The notes beneath the pieces were generated by a model, which was given only the letters and a program-made list of their open reading frames with translations, searched no databases and had not been told where the DNA came from. Both the position numbers and the translations under genes were made by a program. From Oscillospiraceae bacterium (GTDB lineage: Bacteria; Bacillota; Clostridia; Oscillospirales; Oscillospiraceae), in assembly GCA_017458065.1 (NCBI GenBank), contig JAFTGD010000043.1, forward strand, positions 186,001-250,000: 64,000 bases of DNA, read 5' to 3'. Shown here one piece after another: positions 1 to 8,591 of the stretch. Within the stretch, counting starts at the first letter, position 1. Every line of letters starts with the position of its first letter.

Positions 1-180
1 TCGAGTGCTCAAAAAACTGGAGCTATATTAGGTTGTGACCAAATACACCACCGTTTTCATTCAGATTTCCTTCATAGGTCCGTCATTCAGCACATCGAAC
101 ATAAGCAAGAATTTCAGTTATTTGTATCCTTAACTGAGTACCCATTCTTGTTCACCTGTTCACCTCATCTCAATTGAGCG

Positions 181-221
181 GTTCACAGAGTTCACAGAGC
201 GTTTACAGAGGTTCACAGAGC
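181..221. repeat. Four imperfect 10-bp tandem repeats
   Basis: The unit is gttcacagag, repeated four times head to tail with small differences (second copy ttcacagagc, third gtttacagag). Two copies of gttcacct lie just upstream at about 150-165. No coding frame explains them. They sit about 80 bases before the promoter of the ATPase gene and could be a protein-binding array or slippage product. Function unknown. Confidence 0.6.
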
Positions 222-299
222 GACTGGTACAGATAGAATTATCGGACGCATCGTGACGTTAGATGTCGGAAAAAACGGACAAATTGGTTTAAAACTGTG

Positions 300-328
300 T
301 TGTAAAAACGGACGATATGTGTTATGCT
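300..328 (+). promoter_or_regulatory. Probable sigma-A promoter of the ATPase gene
   Basis: TTGTAA at 300-305 and TATGCT at 323-328 are separated by 17 bases, and the gene start follows 30 bases later behind the ribosome binding site tctggagg. The -10 is only a partial match to consensus, so the assignment is tentative. Confidence 0.45.
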
Positions 329-357
329 ATCTTCAGCATTTCATCTGGAGGTGCCAT

Positions 358-1710
358 ATGATCGAACGAAAAATTGAAAGCCGAATTCGGGAGTTCTATA
401 AGAAAGATAAAAAGGCACTGCTGATCACCGGCGCGCGTCAGGTCGGCAAAACCTATATTATTCGGGAAGTGGGAAAAGCTGAATTTGAGTCTTTCATCGA
501 AATCAACTTTCTGGAAAACCGCACTGCGCAGTCGTTGTTCGAGAACGCAAAAAGCACCACGGATATCTTGCTGCGCATTTCTGCGATCGCAGATCAGCCG
601 CTGATCCCCGGAAAGACGCTGATCTTTTTTGATGAGGTGCAGGAGTGCAAAGAGATCGTCACAGCGATCAAGTTCCTCGTGGATGAGGGCAGCTATCGCT
701 ACATTCTCAGCGGCTCCCTTCTCGGCGTCGATCTGAAAGATATTCGCTCCGCACCCGTCGGGTATATGGACATTTTTGAAATGTACCCGCTGGACATTGA
801 AGAATTTGCCTCGGCCAACGGCGTATCGCGCCGTGTGCTTGACAGTCTGCGGAAAGCGTATGAGGATCGGACGCTGGTCGATCCCATCGTGCATGAAAAG
901 ATGATGGATCTGTTCCGCTTGTACCTTATTGTAGGCGGCATGCCGTCTGTCGTTGCGAGGTATCTTGCAACGAATAACCTACAGGAGGTTGCACAGGAGC
1001 AGCGCGCGATCCTGGCGCTGTACCGGCAGGATATTGCAAAATATGATCCGAACAACAAGCTGTATCTGGAGGATATTTTTGCACTGATCCCCAGTGAGTT
1101 GAACAGCAAAAACAAGCGGTTTATCCTGAAGAATCTGAATGAAAATTTCAAATTCTCCCGCTATCAGAACAGCTTTATCTGGCTGAAAAACGCGGGCGTT
1201 GCGCTGCCGACCTTCTGCGTGACGGAACCGACCGTGCCGCTGATGCTGAACAAGAGCGCCAATCTTTTCAAGTTGTTTCTGTCCGACGTCGGTTTGCTCG
1301 CTTCCATGTACATGGACGGAATTCAGCTCAAGCTGCTGAACCGGGAAAAGGATATCAACTTCGGTTCTGTATATGAAAATGCAGCCGCACAGGAACTGAA
1401 AGCGCACGGCTATGATCTGTACTATTTCAACAGTAAGAAGCAGGGCGAGTTAGACTTTGTGATCGAACGCGGCGGCGATGTGCTTCCGATCGAAATCAAA
1501 TCCGGCAAGGATTATCAGCGCCATGCCGCGTTGGATAACGTACTGGAGAATAAAGATTATGCGATCTCCACGGCATTTGTGTTCCAGAACGACAATGTGA
1601 GCACCGACGGTCGGATAGTGTATCTCCCAATTTACATGCTCATGTTTTTACAGAAAGAAGAGACCTATGCGCCGCAGATTTACAAGCTGAATCTTGATGG
1701 ATTGAAATAA
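358..1710 (+). CDS. AAA-type ATPase with DUF4143 domain
   Basis: This 450-residue protein is a stand-alone ATPase of the AAA_14/DUF4143 family found widely in anaerobes; the cellular role of the family is not settled. The N-terminal third has a Walker A motif (GARQVGKT, near residue 25) and a Walker B-like LIFFDEVQE. The C-terminal part carries the DUF4143 region with the pattern GSVYENAAAQEL, then GELDFVI and PIEIKSG, which resembles a PD-(D/E)xK nuclease-like core. The open frame reaches back to 253, but ATG 358 is chosen because tctggaggtgcc lies at the right distance and the family normally begins at MIERKI. The gene is single, with short tandem repeats upstream and no visible partner. 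Confident on family, not on function. Confidence 0.9.
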   Translation: MIERKIESRIREFYKKDKKALLITGARQVGKTYIIREVGKAEFESFIEINFLENRTAQSLFENAKSTTDILLRISAIADQPLIPGKTLIFFDEVQECKEIVTAIKFLVDEGSYRYILSGSLLGVDLKDIRSAPVGYMDIFEMYPLDIEEFASANGVSRRVLDSLRKAYEDRTLVDPIVHEKMMDLFRLYLIVGGMPSVVARYLATNNLQEVAQEQRAILALYRQDIAKYDPNNKLYLEDIFALIPSELNSKNKRFILKNLNENFKFSRYQNSFIWLKNAGVALPTFCVTEPTVPLMLNKSANLFKLFLSDVGLLASMYMDGIQLKLLNREKDINFGSVYENAAAQELKAHGYDLYYFNSKKQGELDFVIERGGDVLPIEIKSGKDYQRHAALDNVLENKDYAISTAFVFQNDNVSTDGRIVYLPIYMLMFLQKEETYAPQIYKLNLDGLK

Positions 1711-1744
1711 GGGTCGCTTTAATACAACATGATCGAGGAACAAC

Positions 1745-1966
1745 ATGTGTCTTACCTTGATAGAGCAGGAAAAGACGGTTATGGCATGTTTCCGGAAGGA
1801 CGATCCCAACATGCTGGCCTTCGCCTATACCGCTCCGATCACTGCACTGATCCACCTCTGCGACCGTGAGCCGGAGAAGACAGAGGAAGCGATCAGGCAA
1901 GTCGAGACCTTCAGCCGCCATTTCATCAAAACATACGGAACAGAGGGGATAAAGAAACTATCATAA
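1745..1966 (+). CDS. Small hypothetical protein
   Basis: A 73-residue frame 34 bases after the ATPase gene, with a weak ribosome binding site (cgagga). It is mostly polar with a hydrophobic stretch (MLAFAYTAPITALIHL) and a charged helix (DREPEKTEEAIRQVETFSRHF). I do not recognise it. The spacing would allow read-through from the ATPase gene. It may be a real small protein or the remnant of a larger gene, since the next 170 bases contain only short broken frames. Confidence 0.35.
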   Translation: MCLTLIEQEKTVMACFRKDDPNMLAFAYTAPITALIHLCDREPEKTEEAIRQVETFSRHFIKTYGTEGIKKLS

Positions 1967-2140
1967 ATGTGATGTTTTGGAGGCGGGGATGACAGAACTC
2001 AGAGTGATTAAAGAAGGGGGGATGAAAATGTTCCTTACGATTGTTTCCGCTCCATGCAGGGCTTGAGGAGACTGCGTGGAGGATAATCGCATCCTCAGGC
2101 TTTGCTTCCGCATTGATTATAATGACAAGGAGCAAAGAAA

Positions 2141-3418
2141 ATGAAAAATGAATACCATGGATTGAAAGCCTTTTATATCCTGTGGAGCACACAGAGCCTG
2201 TCGCAGCTGGGCAGCGCAATCACAAGCTTTGCACTGACGCTGTGGCTGTATGAAAAGACGGGATCTGCCCTCAGTACGGCGGCGCTGACGATTTGCACTT
2301 ATGCGCCTTATGTGGTGATGAGCATATTTGCCGGGGCGATATCCGATCGCTTTGATAAGAAGCGAACCATGCTGACGTGCGACGCCCTGGCGGCGCTGAC
2401 CACGGTACTGGTCTATGTGCTGTATCGCACGGACGCACTCTCGATGTGGCATCTGTACGCCATCAATGCCTTTTCCGGGCTGATGAACACGGTGCAGCAA
2501 CCGGCTTCGGAGGTGGCCTATACACAGGTCGTTCCGAAGGAATACTACCAGAGGACAAGCGGGCTGCAATCCCTGTCGAGATCGCTGATCTCAATCGGCA
2601 ATCCTCTGATTGCTTCGGCGCTCTATGGAATCGCGGGACTGAACATTGTGATTGCCGTTGACCTGGTATCCTTCGGGATTGCGTTTCTGGCGCTGCTGTG
2701 CTTCATTCGGCTGCCCGAGATCCCTCGGGAATCCGAAAAGAAGGCAGGCATACTCGAACTGGCGAAGGAGGGAGTGGGCTTCCTGCGGAAAACCCCTCTC
2801 GTGCTGCATGTGATCCTGTTCATGTCGGGCGTCAATCTGATCGCCTCGGCGTTTGACGCCGTGCTGCCCGCGCTGGTCATTCCCCGCTGTGGAAACGGTA
2901 CGCTGGGCGTTGTGACCGCCTGCTCCGGCATCGCGATGGTCCTGGGCAGCCTGATCGCCTCCGTCATGCCAAAGCCCAAAGACCGGGTCAGGGCGATCTA
3001 CCTGACGATGCTGTTTTCGCTGGGGACGGAGAACTTCCTTCTGGCTTTTTCCCAAAAAACCATCGTTTGGTGCGTTGGGCAGGTGCTGGGCTGGATACTG
3101 GTTCCCGTGATGAGTGCCAACCAGAACGTCATTATGCGCAACAGCATTCCCGTTGCCCTGCAGGGCAGAGTCTATGCCTGCAGGAACACATTGCAGTTCT
3201 TTACGATTCCCATCGGCTTGGCCTGGGGCGGCTTCATGGTGGACCATGTCTGCGAGCCGCTGATGGCTGCAAGCCAAAGTCCATGGCCGGCTCGTCTGTT
3301 CGGAAGCGGCAAGGGCTCCGGGGCGGCGCTGATGATGTTTCTCCTCGGCATAGCAGGGGTCGCCCTGTGTCTCGCCTCCGGGAAGAGATTGAGGCAATAC
3401 CAGTATACGGAAGACTGA
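2141..3418 (+). CDS. MFS transporter (MFS_3 / EntS-like exporter family)
   Basis: This 425-residue integral membrane protein of the major facilitator superfamily probably exports a small molecule or drug; the substrate cannot be read from the sequence. It starts in the first transmembrane segment (FYILWSTQSLSQLGSAIT). The MFS loop signature between helices 2 and 3 is visible as GAISDRFDKKRTML near residue 70, and there are further hydrophobic helices throughout with a charged central loop (about residues 200-215, PRESEKK). The length is normal for the family. The ribosome binding site is aaggag seven bases before ATG. It appears to be transcribed alone. Confidence 0.88.
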   Translation: MKNEYHGLKAFYILWSTQSLSQLGSAITSFALTLWLYEKTGSALSTAALTICTYAPYVVMSIFAGAISDRFDKKRTMLTCDALAALTTVLVYVLYRTDALSMWHLYAINAFSGLMNTVQQPASEVAYTQVVPKEYYQRTSGLQSLSRSLISIGNPLIASALYGIAGLNIVIAVDLVSFGIAFLALLCFIRLPEIPRESEKKAGILELAKEGVGFLRKTPLVLHVILFMSGVNLIASAFDAVLPALVIPRCGNGTLGVVTACSGIAMVLGSLIASVMPKPKDRVRAIYLTMLFSLGTENFLLAFSQKTIVWCVGQVLGWILVPVMSANQNVIMRNSIPVALQGRVYACRNTLQFFTIPIGLAWGGFMVDHVCEPLMAASQSPWPARLFGSGKGSGAALMMFLLGIAGVALCLASGKRLRQYQYTED

Positions 3419-3435
3419 GTACAATTCTTTCTGTG

Positions 3436-3525
3436 ATGTTGGACAATGTGGAGAATAGAGACTTTCTGAAAGAACTGCTGGAGGCAATGTATGATGAACT
3501 TCCAGCTACAAGGAAAAAGAAGTAA
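3436..3525 (+). other. Short frame, possible gene fragment
   Basis: A 29-residue frame (start MLDNVENRDFLKELLEAMYD, ending in RKKK) lies between the MFS gene and the serine hydrolase gene. No ribosome binding site precedes its ATG. The helical, charged sequence looks like the tail of a longer protein, so I list it as a possible fragment only. Confidence 0.2.
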
Positions 3526-3561
3526 GCAAATCGGTATTTACTTTACCTAAGAGGTTTAATA

Positions 3562-4947
3562 ATGATAAACAACAAGCTGACCGCTGTTTTTATGAACATT
3601 ATTCTGTGTCTTTTTTTAGGTGTGATTGGAATAAGTGCTTCTGCAGCAGAGACCAAGATTACTGATTATTCTTCAATAGATAAGCAAATAGCCGAGGATG
3701 TAGAAAAAAACCATATTCCTGCAATGGCAGTAGCCGTGGTAGATAAGGATAGTGTTCTTTTTGAAAAAGCCTATGGTAACTGCGAAAGCATTGATCAGCC
3801 GTTTATCATCGGGTCTATGAGCAAATCATTTACTGCAATTGCAATTATGCAGCTTTATGAGCAAGGTAAGATAGACCTTAACAACCCAATAGATGATTAC
3901 ATAGATGCCTCGGAATGGTTTGAGGACAATACCGATTATGGCAGGATAACTGTAAAAAATCTCCTGAATCACACAAGTGGTATCACGACCTATCAGGCAT
4001 TTGGTTCCTTGAAAAGTACCGAACAGTATGGCAACTATGAATATGCAAATGCAAATTATGGACTGCTTGGGCTTATTGTAGAGGCAGTAAGCGGTGTGTC
4101 CTATGAACAGTATATAGAGCAGAACATATTTGAACCGATTGGTATGTCTCACTCTGCTGCAAGTCTTGAAAAAAGCAAGGAAAACGGCTTGATAGACGGA
4201 CACAGAAATTACTTTGGCATACCTGTTGCCGGAGAACCCAATTATCCTGAAAAAATACATAAGGGAACCTGGACAAATATTCCTGCGGGATACCTTTCTG
4301 CAAGCGTGACCGATATGGAAAAATATCTGCAGATGTATCTTCGAGGCGGGGAAAATATCTTGAGCCGCGAAAGTATTAACCATATGTTTTATGATAATGT
4401 ACCTGCAGGTGATGGTACATATTACGGAATGGGTTGGAATTATTTGACCGGGATATATAGTCAGCCAATACTCATGCACGCAGGATTGGTGGAAAATTAC
4501 ACTTCCAATATGTTTATTATTCCCGAAAAGGGTATAGCAATGGCCATTCTTGTAAATATGAATGACTATCTTGTCGGCAATAATCTACTTGGAAATATTG
4601 TTATGCCGCTTCTCGGAGAAACCAAGCAGGAGCTTCCCAACCTGTATTTGATACTCCATGCAGTGATAGATGCGATATGTCTTTTGCTTTTCTTCGTAAG
4701 TATTCGTTCTGCCGTGACTCTGAAAAAGTGGAGAGCAAAGACATCTGAGAAAAAAATGTTTGTATCAGATGTTTTAAGACATATGATCCTTCCAATATTG
4801 TTATTGGCTATTCCGCCAATCATGGCAACACCTTATAAAGTTGTGTGGTTATTTGCGAAGGATATTATGCTTGTAATTATCATAAATGCAGTTCTGCTGT
4901 TGGCAGTAGGAGCTTATAAAGTTTGTTTTGTTTTGAAAAGTCGATAA
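3562..4947 (+). CDS. Membrane-anchored serine hydrolase (beta-lactamase / PBP4*-like)
   Basis: A 461-residue secreted enzyme of the serine beta-lactamase-like superfamily (class C / Pbp4* group), which includes D-aminopeptidases, esterases and peptidoglycan-processing enzymes. A signal peptide occupies residues 1-30. The catalytic S-x-x-K is seen in GSMSKS near residue 91, the Y-x-N motif in YANANYG near residue 159, and an H-x-G type third motif in MHAGLV near residue 307. After residue 355 come several hydrophobic segments, so the catalytic domain is held outside the cell by a C-terminal membrane domain. The ribosome binding site is aagagg. The gene is visibly more AT-rich than its surroundings, suggesting acquisition from another genome. 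The natural substrate is unknown. Confidence 0.85.
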   Translation: MINNKLTAVFMNIILCLFLGVIGISASAAETKITDYSSIDKQIAEDVEKNHIPAMAVAVVDKDSVLFEKAYGNCESIDQPFIIGSMSKSFTAIAIMQLYEQGKIDLNNPIDDYIDASEWFEDNTDYGRITVKNLLNHTSGITTYQAFGSLKSTEQYGNYEYANANYGLLGLIVEAVSGVSYEQYIEQNIFEPIGMSHSAASLEKSKENGLIDGHRNYFGIPVAGEPNYPEKIHKGTWTNIPAGYLSASVTDMEKYLQMYLRGGENILSRESINHMFYDNVPAGDGTYYGMGWNYLTGIYSQPILMHAGLVENYTSNMFIIPEKGIAMAILVNMNDYLVGNNLLGNIVMPLLGETKQELPNLYLILHAVIDAICLLLFFVSIRSAVTLKKWRAKTSEKKMFVSDVLRHMILPILLLAIPPIMATPYKVVWLFAKDIMLVIIINAVLLLAVGAYKVCFVLKSR

Positions 4948-4998
4948 ATCCCAGTTTTCCGGGATGATTCGCACATTTCAACAGAAGTAAACAACCCA

Positions 4999-5053
4999 TA
5001 AGAAAAATGACTCTGATCGAAATAGATCAGGGTCATTTTTAGAAGACAGGGTT
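4999..5053. repeat. 55-bp repeat R1, copy 1 (terminator hairpin)
   Basis: This segment, containing the terminator hairpin and the following agacagggtt, recurs at 5421-5475 with a handful of changes. The two copies lie 367 bases apart and flank a gene remnant. Confidence 0.8.
5003..5040 (+). terminator. Rho-independent terminator of the serine hydrolase gene
   Basis: A 16-bp stem (5003-5018 with 5025-5040, one G-T pair) closes on the 6-base loop gaaata, and the right arm itself ends in five T. It lies 55 bases after the serine hydrolase stop codon. Confidence 0.8.
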
Positions 5054-5100
5054 CGGCTGTTTCCCCGCTTCTCACATTTTGAAGTTCATCCGCCTCTGGA
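5051..5100. repeat. 50-bp direct repeat R2, left copy
   Basis: The stretch beginning ggctgtttccccgcttct and ending ttcatccgcctctgga recurs at 8409-8459 with three substitutions and a small indel. The two copies bracket the gene remnant and the complete two-gene oxidoreductase operon. The left copy holds only the right arm of the hairpin that is complete in the right copy. Confidence 0.8.
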
Positions 5101-5113
5101 AGGGTTCCTGTAG

Positions 5114-5314
5114 TTTTGTTCTATCAAAAAAGGTGTCCCAAAAAAGAGACTCAATCCTGGATTGGAAGAAAAGGAAGCTTTGGAGCGTCATATTCGTCAC
5201 TTGGAGAAGGTAGACAAAGCCGAAGCGTCCAACATTATAAAGCTCGAAAGGGCGTCTCCCATTAACAAAAAGGTTCTTTCCCTGCAAACTGTGGGTATAG
5301 GTGCGAAACTTTAA
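5114..5314 (+). pseudogene. Gene remnant without a start codon
   Basis: A 66-codon open frame with no ATG, bounded by a stop at 5111 and ending at 5312-5314. Its translation has a protein-like composition with charged helical stretches (for example LEEKEALERHIRHLEKVDKA). It lies between the two R1 repeats and has no ribosome binding site. It is best read as the surviving piece of a gene lost by rearrangement; I do not recognise the family. Confidence 0.35.
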
Positions 5315-5420
5315 AAAATTTTCAATTTCGGAAGTGATGCGCTGCAATACAGTGCGAAATGTAAACAGAACCTACTCAGGACAATAGAAGATTGATCAAA
5401 CAATTCTCTTTTGCCTACTA

Positions 5421-5475
5421 TAAGAAAAATGACTCTGATCGAAATAAACCAGGGTCATTTTTAACAGACAGGGTT
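5421..5475. repeat. 55-bp repeat R1, copy 2
   Basis: Near-identical to 4999-5053. The changes fall mainly in the inner stem (aaacc in place of gatc), so this copy folds less well, while the outer arms aaaaatgac and gtcattttt are intact. Confidence 0.8.
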
Positions 5476-5582
5476 ACAGAGTGAATTTGTCGAAAAATTA
5501 AAAGAATACTTGAAAAATCTCCCTGCAAATTGTACAATATGACCAGCTCGAAAGTGATAATTCAGAGAAAGGTGGAATGCAT

Positions 5583-7157
5583 ATGAGCAAGTTCGACGCT
5601 GTTGTCATTGGCTCCGGAACTGCCGGCCTCTCCGCGGCAGTGAGTCTTGCAACAGCCGGGAAGAAAGTCCTTGTGCTGGAGCAGCACAATATGCCGGGCG
5701 GATGCGCAACCAGTTTTGTCAGAGGCAGGTTCGAGTTTGACGCTTCGCTGCATGAGTTCTGCTCCCTCGGGTCGCCCGGCAACTGGGCCATGACCGGAAA
5801 ACTGCTGATGGAAAAGTACAAGCTTGACATCGACTGGTGCCTGGTGCCGGATCTTTACCGTTGCATCGGGACAACGCGGAGTGGAAAGCACTTTGACCTG
5901 CGCATGCCCTGCGGGGTAGAGAACTTCATTGAGGCAATGGAAAAAGCGGTTCCCGGCTCCGGGAAACCCACGCGCACCTTCATCGAGCTGGCGGAGGAGT
6001 GCAGCGGTGCTTATGATTACTTCAATGAGCACCTGCTGGACGGCGTGGACAAGAAAGGCTTCACTTATGTGGATGAAGGACTCTTCATGAAGAAGTACCC
6101 GAACTTCCTGAAGATGGCGGAGTACCCGTTCAATAAGGTCCTGCGCAAGATCGGCATGCCGGAGGACGCGATTGACATCCTGAATGTGTATTGGACCTAT
6201 ATCGGGACCGACTATGAGCGGCTCAGTTTTGTGCATCAGGCGTGGATGATGCTGATGTATATCAAGTATCACCCGGCTTTTACCAAGCGCACCTCTCATC
6301 ATCTGACCATGGCTTTTGTCAAGAAACTGCAGGAACTGGGCGGAGAGATCTGGCTGAACACGCATGCCAACAAGGTTGTGTCGGACGATGGCGGAAGAAT
6401 CGTCGGAGTGGAGACGGAAGCCGGTTTTGTCGAGACGCACTATGTGATCGCCAACATGAACCCGCAGGATGCCTACAACAAACTGCTGGACAAGAGAATC
6501 AAGGTTCCCGACAGAGAGATCAAGCGCTTGAACGCCCAGAAACACGGCGTCAGGTTCTTCGAGGCTTATGTGGGCCTTAATAAGAGTGTGGAAGAGCTGG
6601 GCATCACGGACTATACGATCTTTATGCCCGGTGATCTGGATACCGAGAAGAACTATGCCTACTCCAAGAGCTATGAGCTGAACACTCACAGCGTTGTCGT
6701 TATCTACAACGTTGTGAACCCCGAGGCAAGCCCCGTGGGGACGACGGCCATGACTTTCACCATCACCTATACGGAAGACGTCTGGGGGACAGTGTCCCAG
6801 CGGGACTATGTGAAGAAAAAGCAGGAACTGTTTGCCAAAGTGCTTGAGAACTTTGAGAAGGACACCGGCATCATCATCCACGACTGCATTGAAGAGATCG
6901 AGCTGGCTTCGCCCTGGACCTTCTGCAACTTCCTGGGGACTCCGCAGGGGACGGTCTACGGCTTTGAGATGACCCAGTGGGATACAATGGTTTCGCGCCT
7001 CCTGACCCTGAGGAAGGAGCAGCCCATCCGTGGCTTCAAGACCTGCGGCGCCTCCGGCGCGCGCGGTGACGGCTTCAACCAGACCTATCTGAACGGTGAC
7101 GATATGGCCCAGCTGATCCTGGAGGAGATGGCTGAAGACGGGAAGGAGGGAAAGTAA
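5583..7157 (+). CDS. FAD-dependent oxidoreductase (phytoene desaturase / CrtI-like)
   Basis: A 524-residue flavoprotein of the CrtI / amine-oxidase superfamily, whose members desaturate, isomerise or, in the retinol-saturase branch, saturate hydrophobic polyenes. The N-terminal FAD-binding beta-alpha-beta motif is clear (VVIGSGTAGLSAAVSLA, then VLEQHNMPGGCATSF with the usual G-G after the acidic residue). The C-terminal end has the family's closing motif around GFKTCGASGARGDGFNQTY. ATG 5583 is preferred over ATG 5577 because gaaaggtgg is then seven bases away. The next gene starts directly after the stop codon and encodes an NAD(P)H-linked flavin/Fe-S reductase, so the enzyme is probably driven in the reductive direction. 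No carotenoid synthesis genes are nearby. Substrate unknown. Confidence 0.82.
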   Translation: MSKFDAVVIGSGTAGLSAAVSLATAGKKVLVLEQHNMPGGCATSFVRGRFEFDASLHEFCSLGSPGNWAMTGKLLMEKYKLDIDWCLVPDLYRCIGTTRSGKHFDLRMPCGVENFIEAMEKAVPGSGKPTRTFIELAEECSGAYDYFNEHLLDGVDKKGFTYVDEGLFMKKYPNFLKMAEYPFNKVLRKIGMPEDAIDILNVYWTYIGTDYERLSFVHQAWMMLMYIKYHPAFTKRTSHHLTMAFVKKLQELGGEIWLNTHANKVVSDDGGRIVGVETEAGFVETHYVIANMNPQDAYNKLLDKRIKVPDREIKRLNAQKHGVRFFEAYVGLNKSVEELGITDYTIFMPGDLDTEKNYAYSKSYELNTHSVVVIYNVVNPEASPVGTTAMTFTITYTEDVWGTVSQRDYVKKKQELFAKVLENFEKDTGIIIHDCIEEIELASPWTFCNFLGTPQGTVYGFEMTQWDTMVSRLLTLRKEQPIRGFKTCGASGARGDGFNQTYLNGDDMAQLILEEMAEDGKEGK

Positions 7158-8363
7158 ATGGCCAATGTGAAAATGAGCCCAATCGGCCTGATGGACATGC
7201 TGTACTTCAAGAACAAGAAGGTAAAGCGTGAGCAGATCATCGAGAATACACCTCTCACCGCACTGGTCCAGGACTATGCCTCCAACCGGCAGGCAGCGGC
7301 GCGCCACCCGAACAGCCAGTTCTTCACCATCGAGGATATCCAGGTCAGGGGCAAGGGAGATGTCCGGACCTATACCCTGCGCAGAACAGACGGGGAGAAC
7401 CCGGCGTTCTTCCGGGCCGGACAGTTTGTCGTCATTCGCCAGGTCATCGACGGCAAGCTGATTGCCCGCCCGGTGACGCTCTCCTGCGGGCCTGCCATGA
7501 CCCTGGAGGGGAAGATCCAGCTCACGGTAAAGAGGGTGGAGCAGGATGCCTTCCTGAGCGCCTACATTCACGAGAACTGGAAGGTTGGCGACGAGGTCGA
7601 GACCTCCGGACCGCAGGGGACTTTCTTCTACGAGGGACTGCGGGATGCGAAGAAGGTCATCGCCATCGCAGGCGGCAGCGGGATTACACCGGTGTTCGCC
7701 ATGACCAACGCCATTGCGGACGGCGATGAAGACTTTGACATGACGGTGCTCTACGGCAGCCGTACGAAAGAGGACATTCTCTTCGCCGACGAGTTTGCCG
7801 CAATCATGAAGCGTACGGACAAGGTCAGACTGGTCAATGTTCTGAGCGAAGAGGAAGCAGAGGGCTGCGAGCATGGTTTCATCACGGCCGAACTGATCCG
7901 CAAATACGCCGGGGACGGGACCTACAGCATCTTTGCTGCGGGCTCGCAGGGAATGTACCAATTCCTGGACGGAGAAGCGGAAAAACTGGGCATTGCGAAG
8001 AAGTATTACCGCAAGGAACTCTATGACAATATCGGCAGGCCATGGATGTATCCGGGCTATCCGATGGAAGCGAAGGACCAGGTCTTCACACTGAAGATCA
8101 AGATGTGCGACAGGCACTTTGAGATCCCCTGCAGCGCAAACGAGAACATCCTGGTAGCGCTGGAGCGGGCGGGAATCGCCGGACCGAACCGTTGCCGCGG
8201 CGGTATCTGCGGCTGGTGCAGGAGCAGGCTGCTCGAAGGCGATGTGTTCATTCCGGAGGACTCCGACGGCCGCCGTGCGCAGGACAAACTGGACGGATAC
8301 ATCCATCCCTGTGCGTCCTTTGCCGTCAGCGATCTCTCCATCGAGATGCCGCTGAAGAAGTAA
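7158..8363 (+). CDS. Flavin/2Fe-2S oxidoreductase (ferredoxin-NADP reductase type)
   Basis: A 401-residue electron-transfer protein. Residues ~50-150 form an FR-type FAD-binding barrel (RPVTLSCG in the flavin motif position), ~170-290 an NAD(P)-binding domain (IAIAGGSGITPVFAM), and the last ~85 residues a plant-type 2Fe-2S ferredoxin with C-x4-C-x2-C (CRGGICGWC, near residue 350) and the fourth cysteine in HPCASF. The order FAD-NAD-ferredoxin is that of benzoate-dioxygenase-reductase-like proteins. ATG directly follows the upstream TAA, with aaggaggg as ribosome binding site, so the two genes are translationally coupled and the upstream CrtI-like enzyme is the likely electron acceptor. Confidence 0.87.
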   Translation: MANVKMSPIGLMDMLYFKNKKVKREQIIENTPLTALVQDYASNRQAAARHPNSQFFTIEDIQVRGKGDVRTYTLRRTDGENPAFFRAGQFVVIRQVIDGKLIARPVTLSCGPAMTLEGKIQLTVKRVEQDAFLSAYIHENWKVGDEVETSGPQGTFFYEGLRDAKKVIAIAGGSGITPVFAMTNAIADGDEDFDMTVLYGSRTKEDILFADEFAAIMKRTDKVRLVNVLSEEEAEGCEHGFITAELIRKYAGDGTYSIFAAGSQGMYQFLDGEAEKLGIAKKYYRKELYDNIGRPWMYPGYPMEAKDQVFTLKIKMCDRHFEIPCSANENILVALERAGIAGPNRCRGGICGWCRSRLLEGDVFIPEDSDGRRAQDKLDGYIHPCASFAVSDLSIEMPLKK

Positions 8364-8387
8364 AATGGACATCGCAACATGAAAGGA

Positions 8388-8430
8388 AGAAGCGGGGAAA
8401 CGGCCTGAGTTTGGCTGTTTCCCCGCTTCT
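8388..8430 (+). terminator. Long hairpin after the oxidoreductase operon
   Basis: An 18-bp stem (8388-8405 with 8413-8430, one G-T pair) with a 7-base loop. It lies 25 bases after the operon's last stop codon, where a terminator is expected, but no T-run follows. Its right arm overlaps repeat R2, so it may also be part of a mobile or repeated element. Confidence 0.6.
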
Positions 8431-8459
8431 GAGCATTTTGAAGTTCATTCGCCTCTGGA
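8409..8459. repeat. 50-bp direct repeat R2, right copy
   Basis: Partner of 5051-5100. In this copy the repeat begins within the loop of the long hairpin and continues past its right arm to cgcctctgga. Sequence similarity to the left copy stops abruptly on both sides. Confidence 0.8.
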
Positions 8460-8591
8460 ATCTCACCCATAACAGATTCGGATTGACAGACGCGCTGATT
8501 GATGGTTCAATAATAATGATGGCTCAGAAGAATAATCATTGAAAGTTGATAGCACATATCATAGAGCTGAATGTGTTTTCTGAGGATAGAT

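Noticed and set aside
181..221. CRISPR array
   Set aside because: The units are 10 bp without spacers and no cas gene is present.
5562..8372. A 936-codon open frame on the minus strand opposite the oxidoreductase operon
   Set aside because: It is the antisense shadow of two clear flavoprotein genes in GC-rich DNA; its translation is rich in His/Arg/Gln with no recognisable domain.
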